Positions 52,987 to 61,930 of a DNA stretch of 64,000 bases are shown here, piece by piece. A program made the translations under genes and the position numbers. The notes beneath the pieces are model-generated. The model did no database searches. It was not told the DNA's origin and saw only the letters and a program-made list of their open reading frames with translations. Source of the DNA: Heliomarina sp018223035 (lineage in GTDB: Bacteria > Pseudomonadota > Alphaproteobacteria > Rhodobacterales > Rhodobacteraceae); NCBI GenBank assembly GCA_018223035.1, contig JAAEZD010000003.1, positions 124,001 to 188,000 of the forward strand, written 5' to 3'. Position 1 is the stretch's first letter, and the number at the start of each line of letters is the position of its first letter.

Positions 52987-53736
52987 TCAGGTTTCCTGTT
53001 TCAGGGACGCGGTCACGTAGTTAACCGAAAGATCGCGCGGAGAAATGCTCCAGCTCCACAACACCGGGTTAAAGACGAATCCCTTGCGATCTACCGGTTC
53101 AAGCCCGGCTTTCGTCAACAGGTCGAACAACTCGTCCGGGGTGATGAATTTCGACCAATCATGCGTTCCCCGTGGAAGCCAGCGCATGACGACCTCGGCT
53201 CCGAAAATCGCCATAGCATAGGATTTCGGGTTCCGATTGATCGTCGAGCAGATATGCAGCCCGCCGGGTTTCAACAGTTCGCGGCAGGCCGTCAGATAGG
53301 CCAGCGGATCGGCGACGTGTTCGACGACTTCCATGTTGAGCACGACATCGAACTGCTCTCCCGAAGCGGCAAGTGCTTCGGCCGTGGTGTTGCGATAGTC
53401 GATATCCAGACCTGATTGTTCGGCGTGCACCTGCGCGACCGGGATGTTGCGCTCGGCCGCGTCTGCTCCAACAACCTCGGCCCCCAGCCGCGCCATCGGT
53501 TCGGACAGCAGTCCACCGCCGCAGCCGATGTCCAGGATGCGCAAACCGTTAAAGGGATTCGGCGTTTTCACGTCACGTTCGAATTCCCCCGCGATCTGAG
53601 TCGTGATGTAATCCAGTCGACAGGGATTCATCATGTGGAGAGGCTTGAACTTTCCGTTCGGATCCCACCATTCTGCAGCCATGGCTTCGAATTTTGCGAC
53701 TTCATCTGGGTCTATTGTCGATTGCGACACTTGCAT
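52987..53736 (-). CDS. ubiG: UbiG, ubiquinone O-methyltransferase
   Basis: A 249-residue SAM methyltransferase performing both O-methylations of ubiquinone synthesis. SAM loop LDIGCGGGLLSEP, and the UbiG-typical KFEAMAAEWWDPNGKFKPLH and HDWSKFITPDEL. The start at 53736 (MQVSQSTIDPDEVAKF) is preferred; a start at 53793 would overlap the divergent pip gene. An enzyme at the inner membrane face. Confidence 0.94.
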   Translation of the reverse strand: MQVSQSTIDPDEVAKFEAMAAEWWDPNGKFKPLHMMNPCRLDYITTQIAGEFERDVKTPNPFNGLRILDIGCGGGLLSEPMARLGAEVVGADAAERNIPVAQVHAEQSGLDIDYRNTTAEALAASGEQFDVVLNMEVVEHVADPLAYLTACRELLKPGGLHICSTINRNPKSYAMAIFGAEVVMRWLPRGTHDWSKFITPDELFDLLTKAGLEPVDRKGFVFNPVLWSWSISPRDLSVNYVTASLKQET

Positions 53737-53785
53737 TCCAATCTCTGAATGACCTTTTGTATTCCGGGCAGTATATAGGTCAGTA

Positions 53786-54769
53786 ATGGACAAAAACCCG
53801 GATCAAAAGCGTGCAGTTCAATATCTGCACCCCCCGATCGACCCTTTCGATCAGCGGATGCTCGATGTCGGGCAGGGCCACCGGATCTATGTCGAGCAAT
53901 GTGGTAATCCCAACGGCCTGCCCGTGGTCGTTCTCCATGGCGGCCCCGGCGGCGGATGCAGCCCCGCGATGCGCCGGTATTTCGACCCCGAGGTTTATCG
54001 TATCATCCTTTTCGACCAGCGCGGGTGCGGGCGATCAAGACCGCACGCCTCGGTGACGGATAATACCACATGGCACCTCGTCGCGGATATCGAAGCTATC
54101 CGCGAAGTTCTTGGTATCGATAAATGGGTTGCTTTTGGCGGTAGCTGGGGTGCGACCCTCGCGCTGATCTATTCCCAGACGCATCCCTCCCGCGTCTGCA
54201 ATATCGTCCTTCGCGGCGTGTTCCTGATGACAAAGGCAGAACTCGACTGGTTCTACGGCGGCGGCGCTGGGCGTTTCTGGCCGGAAACATGGGCAAGATT
54301 CGTCGAGAAAATCCCGCCCGCAGAACGCCATGACATGATCGGCGCCTATCACAAACGCTTGTTCTCCGGCGACGTGAATGAAGAGGTTCGCTTTGGTCGG
54401 GCCTGGTCCGCATGGGAAAATGCGCTGGCCTCAATTCAGTCGACAGGCGCGTCGGGGGAAAGCCCCGGCGAATACGCCCGCGCCTTTGCCCGGCTTGAGA
54501 ATCACTATTTCATCAACGGTGGTTTCCTTGAATATGACGGGCAGATTCTGTCCCAGATGGACAGGATCGCCGAAATTCCGGGCGTTATCGTTCAGGGCCG
54601 GTATGACATGATCTGTCCGCCGCATTCCGCATGGACCTTGTCGGAACTTTGGCCCAACTGTCAGCTCAAGATGGTGCGCAATGCTGGCCATGCCCTTTCG
54701 GAACCGGGGATAAGCGCCGAGCTCGTGCGCATCATGGACGACATCGCAAGGAAGGCCCGCTCCAAATGA
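53786..54769 (+). CDS. pip: Proline iminopeptidase
   Basis: A 327-residue alpha/beta-hydrolase releasing N-terminal proline. The nucleophile serine is in GGSWGATLAL (about residues 116-125), the oxyanion HGGPGGGC motif is near residue 51, and the final histidine is in NAGHALSEP. The ATG follows TATATAGGTCAGTA, so the transcript may be nearly leaderless. Its stop overlaps the next start. Confidence 0.95.
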   Translation: MDKNPDQKRAVQYLHPPIDPFDQRMLDVGQGHRIYVEQCGNPNGLPVVVLHGGPGGGCSPAMRRYFDPEVYRIILFDQRGCGRSRPHASVTDNTTWHLVADIEAIREVLGIDKWVAFGGSWGATLALIYSQTHPSRVCNIVLRGVFLMTKAELDWFYGGGAGRFWPETWARFVEKIPPAERHDMIGAYHKRLFSGDVNEEVRFGRAWSAWENALASIQSTGASGESPGEYARAFARLENHYFINGGFLEYDGQILSQMDRIAEIPGVIVQGRYDMICPPHSAWTLSELWPNCQLKMVRNAGHALSEPGISAELVRIMDDIARKARSK

Positions 54770-55614
54770 CCCGTATCGACCGTCGTGCCCTGTTTGCATC
54801 CGGTGCCGCCGCAGCGCTGCTGGCAGCGACGGGCCTGTCGCCGGACGCGAAACCGACACGCGGGGGACGGCTGCGCGTGGCTGTTTCGCGCGAACACGAC
54901 CAAGTCACGGAACTGGCGCGCGGCGCGGTTTTCGATACACTTACCGAAGTTGCACCGGATGGCGTTCTGCGCGGTGAGCTCGCCGTTTCATGGCAAAGCG
55001 CGAATGACGCGCGTAACTGGGAATTCAAGCTTCGTGACGGAGTCGATTTTCACGATGGATCGCGCTTTGACGCTTCCGATGCAGTTGCGTCTCTCCTGTC
55101 GCAGGAATGGTTCGCTGACCGCCATATCGCGGCAGTCGAAGCGACCGGTTCTTCGACGCTCCGGATCGAATTGCACGAGGCAAATCCACAACTGCCCTTC
55201 CTACTGGCGAATCAGTCTCTTTCGATCTTCCCCGCCGATTGCGTCGACTCGGCTATGGCGACAGGGATCGGTACTGGGCTTTATGCAGCGCGGCGCATCG
55301 ACGAGAACCGGCATTTCCTCGGCGAACGTGTCCCGTCGCATTACAAGGACGGGCAGGCTGGGTGGCTGGACGCAATTGATGTGATCGCGATATCCGACCC
55401 GTCGGTTCGTGCCGAGGCGCTGCGTGACGGTTTTGTCGATGTGGCCGAGCTTCCGGCCCCGGACGGTGTCTTGAATCGGGGCGACTTCGCTTATCATCCA
55501 TCGTCGCAGCACATTGCCATCGCGGCGCGACGAGGCGTCGGAATGCCCCGCGTGATCGGCGCCCGTGGCGCTCTGGATGACGGTCGGCTGGCCGAACGCT
55601 GGTGGATCGCCTAG
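54766..55614 (+). CDS. Short peptide-binding-protein-like protein (SBP_bac_5 type)
   Basis: A 282-residue protein, roughly half the usual length of family-5 solute-binding proteins (about 500). An N-terminal Tat-like signal (RIDRRALFASGAAAALL) precedes a region like the first lobe: LRVAVSREHD, WEFKLRDGVDFHDG and FDASDAVASL. The expected second lobe is missing and no permease genes are nearby. ATG overlaps the pip stop. It may be a truncated relic or a true short form. Confidence 0.75.
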   Translation: MTRIDRRALFASGAAAALLAATGLSPDAKPTRGGRLRVAVSREHDQVTELARGAVFDTLTEVAPDGVLRGELAVSWQSANDARNWEFKLRDGVDFHDGSRFDASDAVASLLSQEWFADRHIAAVEATGSSTLRIELHEANPQLPFLLANQSLSIFPADCVDSAMATGIGTGLYAARRIDENRHFLGERVPSHYKDGQAGWLDAIDVIAISDPSVRAEALRDGFVDVAELPAPDGVLNRGDFAYHPSSQHIAIAARRGVGMPRVIGARGALDDGRLAERWWIA

Positions 55615-55633
55615 GCGCTTTCCGTTTTCACCC

Positions 55634-55662
55634 TTGCAGACTCGGGCCATCCTGCGTATATC
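55634..55662 (+). promoter_or_regulatory. Promoter of the rimP leader
   Basis: TTGCAG (55634-55639), exactly 17 nt, TATATC (55657-55662). It starts just past the upstream gene stop; the predicted start is near 55669. Confidence 0.6.
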
Positions 55663-55668
55663 CCCTCT

Positions 55669-55741
55669 CAACAGCGGCGCGGCAGGCTCTGGCCTGACGC
55701 TCCACCGGAGAAGTGTAACGGGCCGCGCGCCCGTTTTTTTT
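55669..55741 (+). ncRNA. Leader RNA ending in a premature terminator before rimP
   Basis: A roughly 70-nt predicted transcript with hairpins CAGGC/GCCTG (55683-55696) and CTCC/GGAG (55700-55710), then the terminator stem. It could be an attenuator or a separate small RNA. Confidence 0.4.
55718..55741 (+). terminator. Intrinsic terminator 15 nt upstream of rimP
   Basis: ACGGGC (55718-55723), loop CGCGC, GCCCGT (55729-55734), followed by a run of eight T. It lies between the promoter and rimP, so it either ends the upstream unit or attenuates the nusA operon. Confidence 0.85.
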
Positions 55742-55755
55742 GTTTTTGGACACGT

Positions 55756-56346
55756 ATGACCAACGATCTCATCGCAAAGGCCGCCATCGACCGACGCATG
55801 GCGGAAATCATCACACCGGTGATCGAGGACCTTGGCTTCGAACTGGTCCGGGTGCGCCTGATGTCGGGCAAGACGACTGTCTTGCAGATCATGGCGGACA
55901 AGCCCGGCGGCGGTATCGAGGTCGACGACTGCGCCGAAATATCGAATTCGGTCAGCGCGATCCTTGATGTCGAAGACCCGATCCTCGACGAATATACGCT
56001 GGAAGTTTCCAGCCCCGGAATTGACAGACCGTTGACGCGTCTTAAGGATTTCGATGCCTATGAAGGCTACGAAGCCAAGATCGAGACGGCAGAACTGATC
56101 GATGGCCGCCGCCGCTTCAAAGGCATGCTTGCCGGCGTCGACGGGGACGAGGTGCTGATCAACGTGGACGAAGGCACCATAGGCCTGAAATTTGACTGGC
56201 TCAGCGACGCAAAGCTGGTGCTCAGCGATGACCTGATCAAGGAAATGCTGCGCCAGCGCAAGGCGGCTGGCACGCTTCCCGAAGATCTGGACCAGGACGC
56301 ATTTGACGAAATCGAGACTGAGAGCTCACCCGAGGAGAACAGATAA
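55756..56346 (+). CDS. rimP: RimP, 30S ribosome maturation factor
   Basis: A 196-residue protein needed for 30S subunit assembly. The N-terminal domain shows ELVRVRLMSGKTTVLQIMAD and DDCAEISNSVSAILD; the central EVSSPGIDRPLTRLKDF is the family hallmark. The acidic C-terminal tail is longer than in E. coli. It opens the conserved rimP-nusA-ylxR-infB operon; nusA begins on the next base. Confidence 0.95.
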   Translation: MTNDLIAKAAIDRRMAEIITPVIEDLGFELVRVRLMSGKTTVLQIMADKPGGGIEVDDCAEISNSVSAILDVEDPILDEYTLEVSSPGIDRPLTRLKDFDAYEGYEAKIETAELIDGRRRFKGMLAGVDGDEVLINVDEGTIGLKFDWLSDAKLVLSDDLIKEMLRQRKAAGTLPEDLDQDAFDEIETESSPEENR

Positions 56347-57975
56347 ATGGCTATCACCTCTGCAAACCAGCTGGAGCTGTTGCAAACCGCCGAGGCCGTC
56401 GCCCGCGAAAAGATGATCGATCCCGGTCTGGTGATCGAAGCGATGGAAGAAAGCCTCGCCCGCGCCGCCAAGAGCCGTTACGGCGCAGAGATGGACATTC
56501 GGGTTTCGATTGACCGTAAGACCGGTCGTGCGACCTTTACCCGTGTGCGCACCGTGGTCGAGGATGAAGAGCTTGAAAACTACCAGTCCGAATTCACGGT
56601 CGCGCAGGCCAAGCAATACATGGCCGATCCGCAGATCGGCGACACTTTCGTAGAAGAAGTGCCCCCGGTCGAAATGGGCCGGATCGCGGCGCAATCCGCC
56701 AAGCAGGTGATTCTTCAGAAAGTGCGCGAAGCCGAGCGTGACCGTCAGTACGAAGAATTCAAGGATCGCGCGGGTACCATCATCAACGGTCTCGTCAAGC
56801 GCGAGGAATACGGCAACGTCATCGTCGATGTGGGCGCGGGCGAAGGCATTCTGCGCCGCAACGAAAAGATCGGTCGCGAAAGCTACCGTCCGAACGACCG
56901 CATCCGCTGCTACGTCAAGGATGTGCGGCGCGAACCGCGTGGCCCGCAGATCTTCCTGAGCCGAACCGCGCCGGAATTCATGGCTGAGCTGTTCAAGATG
57001 GAAGTGCCGGAAATCTACGACGGCATCATTGAAATAAAGGCCGTGGCCCGTGACCCGGGTTCGCGCGCAAAAATCGCAGTGATCTCTTACGACGGTTCCA
57101 TCGACCCGGTTGGCGCCTGCGTCGGTATGCGCGGCAGCCGTGTTCAGGCCGTTGTGAACGAGCTTCAGGGCGAAAAGATCGACATCATTCCGTGGAATGA
57201 GGACCAGCCGACCTTCCTCGTCAACGCGCTCCAGCCCGCCGAGGTCTCCAAGGTGGTTCTCGATGAAGAAGCCGAGCGTATCGAGGTTGTCGTGCCGGAA
57301 GAGCAGCTTTCGCTTGCCATCGGTCGTCGCGGTCAGAACGTGCGTCTGGCCAGCCAGCTGACTGGTCTCGACATCGACATCATGACCGAGGAAGAAGAAT
57401 CCGCCCGTCGTCAGGCCGAATTCGAACAGCGTACCAAACTGTTCATGGATACGCTGGATCTCGACGAATTCTTCGCCCAGCTTCTGGTCTCCGAAGGTTT
57501 CACCAACCTCGAAGAAGTCGCCTATGTGGAACTGGATGAACTTCTCGTCATCGATGGCGTGGACGAAGATACGGCTGCCGAGCTTCAGGCACGTGCGGCG
57601 GAATACCTCGATGCGCAGAACAAAGCGGCGCTTGAAAACGCCCGTGCACTGGGAGTTGAGGACAGCCTGGTTGAATTCGAGGGTCTGACACCCCAAATGA
57701 TCGAAGCACTGGCCAAGGACGGTGTGAAGACGCTTGAAGATTTTGCCACCTGTGCTGACTGGGAACTGGCCGGTGGCTGGACCACGGTCGACGGCGAGCG
57801 AACCAAGGACGACGGTATTCTGGAACCCTTCGAGGTTTCGCTCGAAGAAGCGCAGAACATGGTGATGACAGCCCGTATCCAGCTTGGCTGGGTCGATCCG
57901 GCGGAACTCGAATCCGATGAGGAAGAGGTCTCCGACGAATCCGAAGAAGAAGTCACCACGGAGGCCGGGGCCTGA
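56347..57975 (+). CDS. nusA: NusA, transcription elongation/termination factor
   Basis: A 542-residue protein: N-terminal RNA polymerase-binding domain (1-125), S1 domain (about 135-200), two KH domains (about 230-345, with VGACVGMRGSRVQAVVNEL), two acidic C-terminal repeats (about 365-490), and an acidic tail. In other bacteria it is known to regulate its own operon. Genome-typical high-GC codon use. Confidence 0.97.
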   Translation: MAITSANQLELLQTAEAVAREKMIDPGLVIEAMEESLARAAKSRYGAEMDIRVSIDRKTGRATFTRVRTVVEDEELENYQSEFTVAQAKQYMADPQIGDTFVEEVPPVEMGRIAAQSAKQVILQKVREAERDRQYEEFKDRAGTIINGLVKREEYGNVIVDVGAGEGILRRNEKIGRESYRPNDRIRCYVKDVRREPRGPQIFLSRTAPEFMAELFKMEVPEIYDGIIEIKAVARDPGSRAKIAVISYDGSIDPVGACVGMRGSRVQAVVNELQGEKIDIIPWNEDQPTFLVNALQPAEVSKVVLDEEAERIEVVVPEEQLSLAIGRRGQNVRLASQLTGLDIDIMTEEEESARRQAEFEQRTKLFMDTLDLDEFFAQLLVSEGFTNLEEVAYVELDELLVIDGVDEDTAAELQARAAEYLDAQNKAALENARALGVEDSLVEFEGLTPQMIEALAKDGVKTLEDFATCADWELAGGWTTVDGERTKDDGILEPFEVSLEEAQNMVMTARIQLGWVDPAELESDEEEVSDESEEEVTTEAGA

Positions 57976-57996
57976 TAGGGGCCCGGAGGTCGCTGG

Positions 57997-58626
57997 ATGA
58001 GCCGCGGAGGCATCTCTAAAGATCGCGATGGCGATCCCGAACGCAAATGCATTGCGACCGGAGAGGTGCAGCCAAAGAACGGTCTGATCCGGTTCGTTGC
58101 TGGTCCCGAAGGCCAGCTCGTGCCGGATATTCTGGGTAAATTGCCCGGCCGCGGAACTTATGTTGCGGCTGACCGGGCGGCTTTGGAAAAGGCCGTGAAC
58201 AAGAAATTGTTCGCCCGCAGTCTGAAAGGGCCGGTCACGGTTCCCGACGGGCTCGTGGACGATGTCGAAAGCCAGCTTGCGCGCCGGGTGATCGATTTGA
58301 TCAGCCTTGCTCGCAAATCCGGCCACGCTGTGGCCGGATATGAAAAGGTCAAGGATTGGCTGGCAAAAGAAGAAGCAGAAATCCTGATCCAGGCCGTTGA
58401 TGGCTCGGGTCGGGGAAAGTCGAAACTCAGCACGCCGCATTTCGGCCGATACATCGGCTGGCTTACGTCGAATGAGCTGGGGATGGCTTTTGGACGTGAA
58501 ACTGTGATACATGCGGCCCTCGCCTCTGGTGGACTCAGCCATCGTGTTGTAGAGGATGCGCAAAGACTGCGCGGAGTGCGCGAAGCGGAGAGCGGCAAGG
58601 GCCGCTCGGAAGGAAAAAGAGCTTAA
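57997..58626 (+). CDS. ylxR: YlxR-domain RNA-binding protein with L7Ae-like domain
   Basis: A 209-residue protein. N-terminal YlxR (DUF448) region: ERKCIATGEVQPKNGLIRFV and KLPGRGTYVAA. The middle (about residues 90-190) resembles the L7Ae fold (RVIDLISLARKSGHAVAGYE). Role poorly defined; the location between nusA and infB is conserved. Its TAA overlaps the infB ATG by 1 nt. Confidence 0.92.
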   Translation: MSRGGISKDRDGDPERKCIATGEVQPKNGLIRFVAGPEGQLVPDILGKLPGRGTYVAADRAALEKAVNKKLFARSLKGPVTVPDGLVDDVESQLARRVIDLISLARKSGHAVAGYEKVKDWLAKEEAEILIQAVDGSGRGKSKLSTPHFGRYIGWLTSNELGMAFGRETVIHAALASGGLSHRVVEDAQRLRGVREAESGKGRSEGKRA

Positions 58627-61124
58627 TGAGCGATACTGACGGCAAAAAGACATTGGGTCTGCGTGGGGGGTCCCGTCCGGGGAACGTGAAACAGAGTTTC
58701 AGCCACGGTCGGACCAAGAATGTCGTTGTGGAAACCAAGCGCAAGCGCGTTGTGGTTCCCAAGCCGGGCGCCGCCAATAAGGCGACTGGCGCGGCGACGT
58801 CTCCCTCGGCAGATCCTTCCCGCCGTCCGGCGGGTATCTCTGATGCAGAGATGGAACGCCGGATGAAAGCGTTGCAGGCTGCCAAGGCCCGCGAAGCAGA
58901 AGAAGAAGCGCAGCGGATCGCCGAGGAAAAGGCGCGCGAAGAAGAACGCGATCGCCGCCGCGCCGAAGCGGAAGCGAAAGAGCGCGAAGAGCGTGAACGC
59001 GAAGAGGCGCTGAAAGCCAAGGCCGAGGAAGAAGAACGTGCCAAGCGCGAGGCTGAAGAGGCTGCGCGCCGTGCCGCCGCACCGCAGGAAGCGCCCGAAG
59101 CGCCGGCTGCTGCCGATGCGCCGCGTTCGTCCAAATCCGCGCCCGCAGCTTCGCCGCGCAAGGCAGACGCCGACCGCGACCGCGAACAGCGTTCAAATCG
59201 CGGCAAGGGTCGCGACGACAACCGCCGTTCTGGCAAGCTCACGCTGAATCAGGCGCTGACCGGCGGCGAAGGTGGTCGCCAGCGGTCGATGGCCGCGATG
59301 AAGCGCAAGCAGGAACGCGCCCGTCAGAAAGCGATGGGTGGCAATGTCGAGCGTGAAAAGGTCGTACGTGACGTTCAGGTGCCTGAAGCGATTGTCGTTT
59401 CGGAACTAGCCAACCGTATGGCTGAACGCGTCGGCGAAGTCGTCAAGGCGCTGATGCAGAACGGTATGATGGTCACGCAGAACCAGACCATCGACGCAGA
59501 TACGGCGGAATTGATCGTCGAGGAATTCGGCCACAAGGTCGTCCGTGTTTCCGACTCCGACGTCGAGCAGGTTATCGCACAGGTCGAGGATGACGAAAGT
59601 GCGTTCCAGTCGCGTCCCCCGGTCATTACCATCATGGGCCACGTCGACCACGGCAAGACCTCGCTGCTGGACGCAATCCGTAACGCTAAGGTTGTTGCCG
59701 GCGAAGCAGGCGGGATCACCCAGCACATCGGCGCCTACCAGGTGAAGACCGATGGCGGTCAGCTGTTGACCTTCCTCGACACGCCCGGCCACGCCGCCTT
59801 TACCTCGATGCGCTCCCGCGGTGCTCAGGTGACTGATATCGTTGTGCTTGTTGTGGCTGCGGACGACGCTGTGATGCCCCAGACGATCGAAGCGATCAAC
59901 CACGCCAAGGCGGCCAAGGTGCCGATGATCGTGGCGATCAACAAGATCGACAAACCCTCTGCGGACCCGGACAAGGTACGTACGGACCTGCTCCATCACG
60001 AAGTCATTGTAGAAAAGATGTCCGGTGATGTTCAGGACGTCGAAGTCTCGGCGATTTCCGGTCAGGGTCTCGACGATCTGCTCGAAGCCATCGCGCTTCA
60101 GGCGGAACTGCTCGAACTCAAGGCGAACCCCGATCGTGCTGCCCAAGGCGCCGTAATCGAGGCGCAGCTTGACGTTGGCCGTGGTCCCGTTGCCACCGTT
60201 CTCGTCCAGACCGGTACCCTGCGCCAAGGCGACATTTTCGTCGTCGGCGAGCAATGGGGTAAGGTCCGCGCGATGGAGAACGACAAGGGCGAGCGCGTCA
60301 AGGAAGCCGGTCCTTCGGTTCCGGTGGAGGTGCTTGGTCTTAACGGTACTCCCGAAGCGGGCGACGTTCTGAACGTGGTGGAAACCGAAGCGCAGGCGCG
60401 TGAAATCGCCGAATACCGTGAGAAAGCCGCCAAGGACAAACGGGCCGCTGCCGGTGCTGCCACGACGCTGGAACAGCTGATGGCGAACGCCAAGGCGAAC
60501 GAAAACGTGTCCGAGCTGCCCATCCTCGTCAAAGCAGATGTGCAGGGTTCTGCCGAAGCCATCGTTCAGGCGATGGAAAAGATCGGCAACGACGAAGTAC
60601 GCGTTCGTGTTCTGCACTCCGGTGTCGGCGCGATTACGGAAACCGATGTTGGCCTTGCCGAAGCATCAGGTGCGCCGATCATGGGTTTCAACGTGCGTGC
60701 AAACGCCTCTGCGCGTAACACCGCGAACCAGAAGGGCGTCGAGATCCGCTACTATTCGGTGATCTACGACCTTGTGGACGATGTGAAAAAGGCGGCAAGC
60801 GGTCTGCTTTCTGCAGAGATCCGCGAAAAGTTCATCGGTTATGCCGAGATCAAAGAAGTCTTCAAGGTTACCGGCATCGGCAAGGTTGCCGGGTGTCTGG
60901 TTACCGAGGGTGTCGCGCGTCGCTCTGCTGGCGTTCGCCTGCTGCGCGACAACGTGGTTATCCACGAAGGTACGCTCAAGACGCTCAAGCGCTTCAAGGA
61001 CGAAGTGTCCGAAGTACAATCTGGTCAGGAATGTGGTATGGCCTTTGAAAATTACGACGATATTCGCCCCGCGGATGTGATCGAAATTTTCGAGCGCGAG
61101 GAAGTCACGCGGGTGCTGGATTAA
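58626..61124 (+). CDS. infB: Translation initiation factor IF-2
   Basis: An 832-residue GTPase delivering initiator tRNA. Residues about 85-175 form a long charged coiled region of Glu, Arg and Ala; IF2_N follows, then the G domain with GHVDHGKTSLLDAIR (about 337-351), DTPGHAAF and NKIDKP, and two C-terminal fMet-tRNA binding domains. ATG overlaps the ylxR stop. A strong terminator closes the operon. Confidence 0.97.
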   Translation: MSDTDGKKTLGLRGGSRPGNVKQSFSHGRTKNVVVETKRKRVVVPKPGAANKATGAATSPSADPSRRPAGISDAEMERRMKALQAAKAREAEEEAQRIAEEKAREEERDRRRAEAEAKEREEREREEALKAKAEEEERAKREAEEAARRAAAPQEAPEAPAAADAPRSSKSAPAASPRKADADRDREQRSNRGKGRDDNRRSGKLTLNQALTGGEGGRQRSMAAMKRKQERARQKAMGGNVEREKVVRDVQVPEAIVVSELANRMAERVGEVVKALMQNGMMVTQNQTIDADTAELIVEEFGHKVVRVSDSDVEQVIAQVEDDESAFQSRPPVITIMGHVDHGKTSLLDAIRNAKVVAGEAGGITQHIGAYQVKTDGGQLLTFLDTPGHAAFTSMRSRGAQVTDIVVLVVAADDAVMPQTIEAINHAKAAKVPMIVAINKIDKPSADPDKVRTDLLHHEVIVEKMSGDVQDVEVSAISGQGLDDLLEAIALQAELLELKANPDRAAQGAVIEAQLDVGRGPVATVLVQTGTLRQGDIFVVGEQWGKVRAMENDKGERVKEAGPSVPVEVLGLNGTPEAGDVLNVVETEAQAREIAEYREKAAKDKRAAAGAATTLEQLMANAKANENVSELPILVKADVQGSAEAIVQAMEKIGNDEVRVRVLHSGVGAITETDVGLAEASGAPIMGFNVRANASARNTANQKGVEIRYYSVIYDLVDDVKKAASGLLSAEIREKFIGYAEIKEVFKVTGIGKVAGCLVTEGVARRSAGVRLLRDNVVIHEGTLKTLKRFKDEVSEVQSGQECGMAFENYDDIRPADVIEIFEREEVTRVLD

Positions 61125-61166
61125 TCCGGCACCTCGCTCACGCGAAGCATCTGAACATAGAAAAAA

Positions 61167-61196
61167 GGCACGGTTTTCCCCAAACCGTGCCTTTTT
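61167..61196 (+). terminator. Terminator of the rimP-nusA-ylxR-infB operon
   Basis: GGCACGGTTT (61167-61176), loop TCCCC, AAACCGTGCC (61182-61191), then TTTTT. The upstream side starts with AAAAAA, so it can act on the minus-strand gene as well. Confidence 0.92.
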
Positions 61197-61217
61197 CGTC
61201 TTTCGTGAGTAGCGAAA

Positions 61218-61352
61218 TTACGCGGCGGTGCTCACCGGTTTACCGGTATAAATCGTCTTTCCGTCGCGAACGACAATTTTGCCGTTCGGAAGTGTGCGGA
61301 CGAACATGCCCTGAATAGATATGGACGTCCCGATCGTGATAGTACGCAACAT
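61218..61352 (-). CDS. 44-residue conserved-looking micro-protein
   Basis: An open frame of 44 codons with GGGGAG 7 nt before its ATG (61352) and a TAA stop at 61218. The protein begins MLRTITIGTSISIQGMFVR and continues LPNGKIVVRDGKTIYTGKP; the alternating polar/hydrophobic pattern suggests a small beta barrel or SH3-like fold. It is flanked by AT-rich DNA with TTGACA on the minus strand (61403-61408) and by the infB terminator. Function unknown. Confidence 0.68.
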   Translation of the reverse strand: MLRTITIGTSISIQGMFVRTLPNGKIVVRDGKTIYTGKPVSTAA

Positions 61353-61528
61353 GTGATGTTCTCCCCAAAAGAAACATGCCCCGAAATGTAACAAAATTGT
61401 ATTGTCAAACGATTATGTAAGCGAGTGATTTCTTGGGGTGTTTTTGTGGAAATATTAGGCTAACAAGATTAATATTGTCCTAAAATCGTGCACGATGTCT
61501 TCTTTGCCACGGATAATCGTACGCTTCC
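61353..61528. other. AT-rich intergenic stretch between micro-protein gene and mutT
   Basis: A 176-nt gap with many A/T runs. It contains TTGACA on the minus strand (61403-61408) that could serve the micro-protein gene. No RNA gene or repeat recognised. Confidence 0.4.
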
Positions 61529-61927
61529 CTAAAGTAAGTCTCTCAAAACGGGAATCAGTGGCAGGTCCGCTTCCGGCATCGGATAGCTTTTTAGATCCTG
61601 CGCCCGGACCCATTTAAGTGCCTGATTTTCCCGGGACCGGGGTATTCCCTGCCACTTTCGACACACGAAAAGCGGCATAAGGAGATGAAAATCATCATAT
61701 TTATGGCTCGCAAAGGTCAGCGGAGCGAGGCAGGAGGCCCAGGTATCGATGCCCAGTTCCTCTTGCATCTCACGAATCAGGGCTTCTTCGGGGGTTTCTC
61801 CGGGTTCGACCTTGCCACCGGGAAACTCCCACAGTCCGGCCATCGCCTTGCCCTCTGGTCTCTGAGCGATAAGAACGCGCCCATCGGGGTCAACAAGAGC
61901 GACGGCGGAAACCAGAACAGATTTCAT
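61529..61927 (-). CDS. mutT: MutT, 8-oxo-dGTP diphosphatase
   Basis: A 132-residue Nudix protein of normal MutT length. The Nudix box GGKVEPGETPEEALIREMQEELG is complete, preceded by GLWEFPGGK. It removes 8-oxo-dGTP from the nucleotide pool. It lies 3 nt downstream of argJ, an arrangement common in Rhodobacterales. Confidence 0.94.
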   Translation of the reverse strand: MKSVLVSAVALVDPDGRVLIAQRPEGKAMAGLWEFPGGKVEPGETPEEALIREMQEELGIDTWASCLAPLTFASHKYDDFHLLMPLFVCRKWQGIPRSRENQALKWVRAQDLKSYPMPEADLPLIPVLRDLL

Positions 61928-61930
61928 CTG

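Noticed and set aside
56326..58653. A 775-codon open frame antisense to nusA and ylxR
   Set aside because: Antisense frame of well-supported high-GC genes; no domain recognised and no ribosome site. Long antisense frames are common at this base composition.
59406..60617. A 403-codon frame antisense to infB
   Set aside because: Shadow of the infB coding sequence with no recognisable domain.
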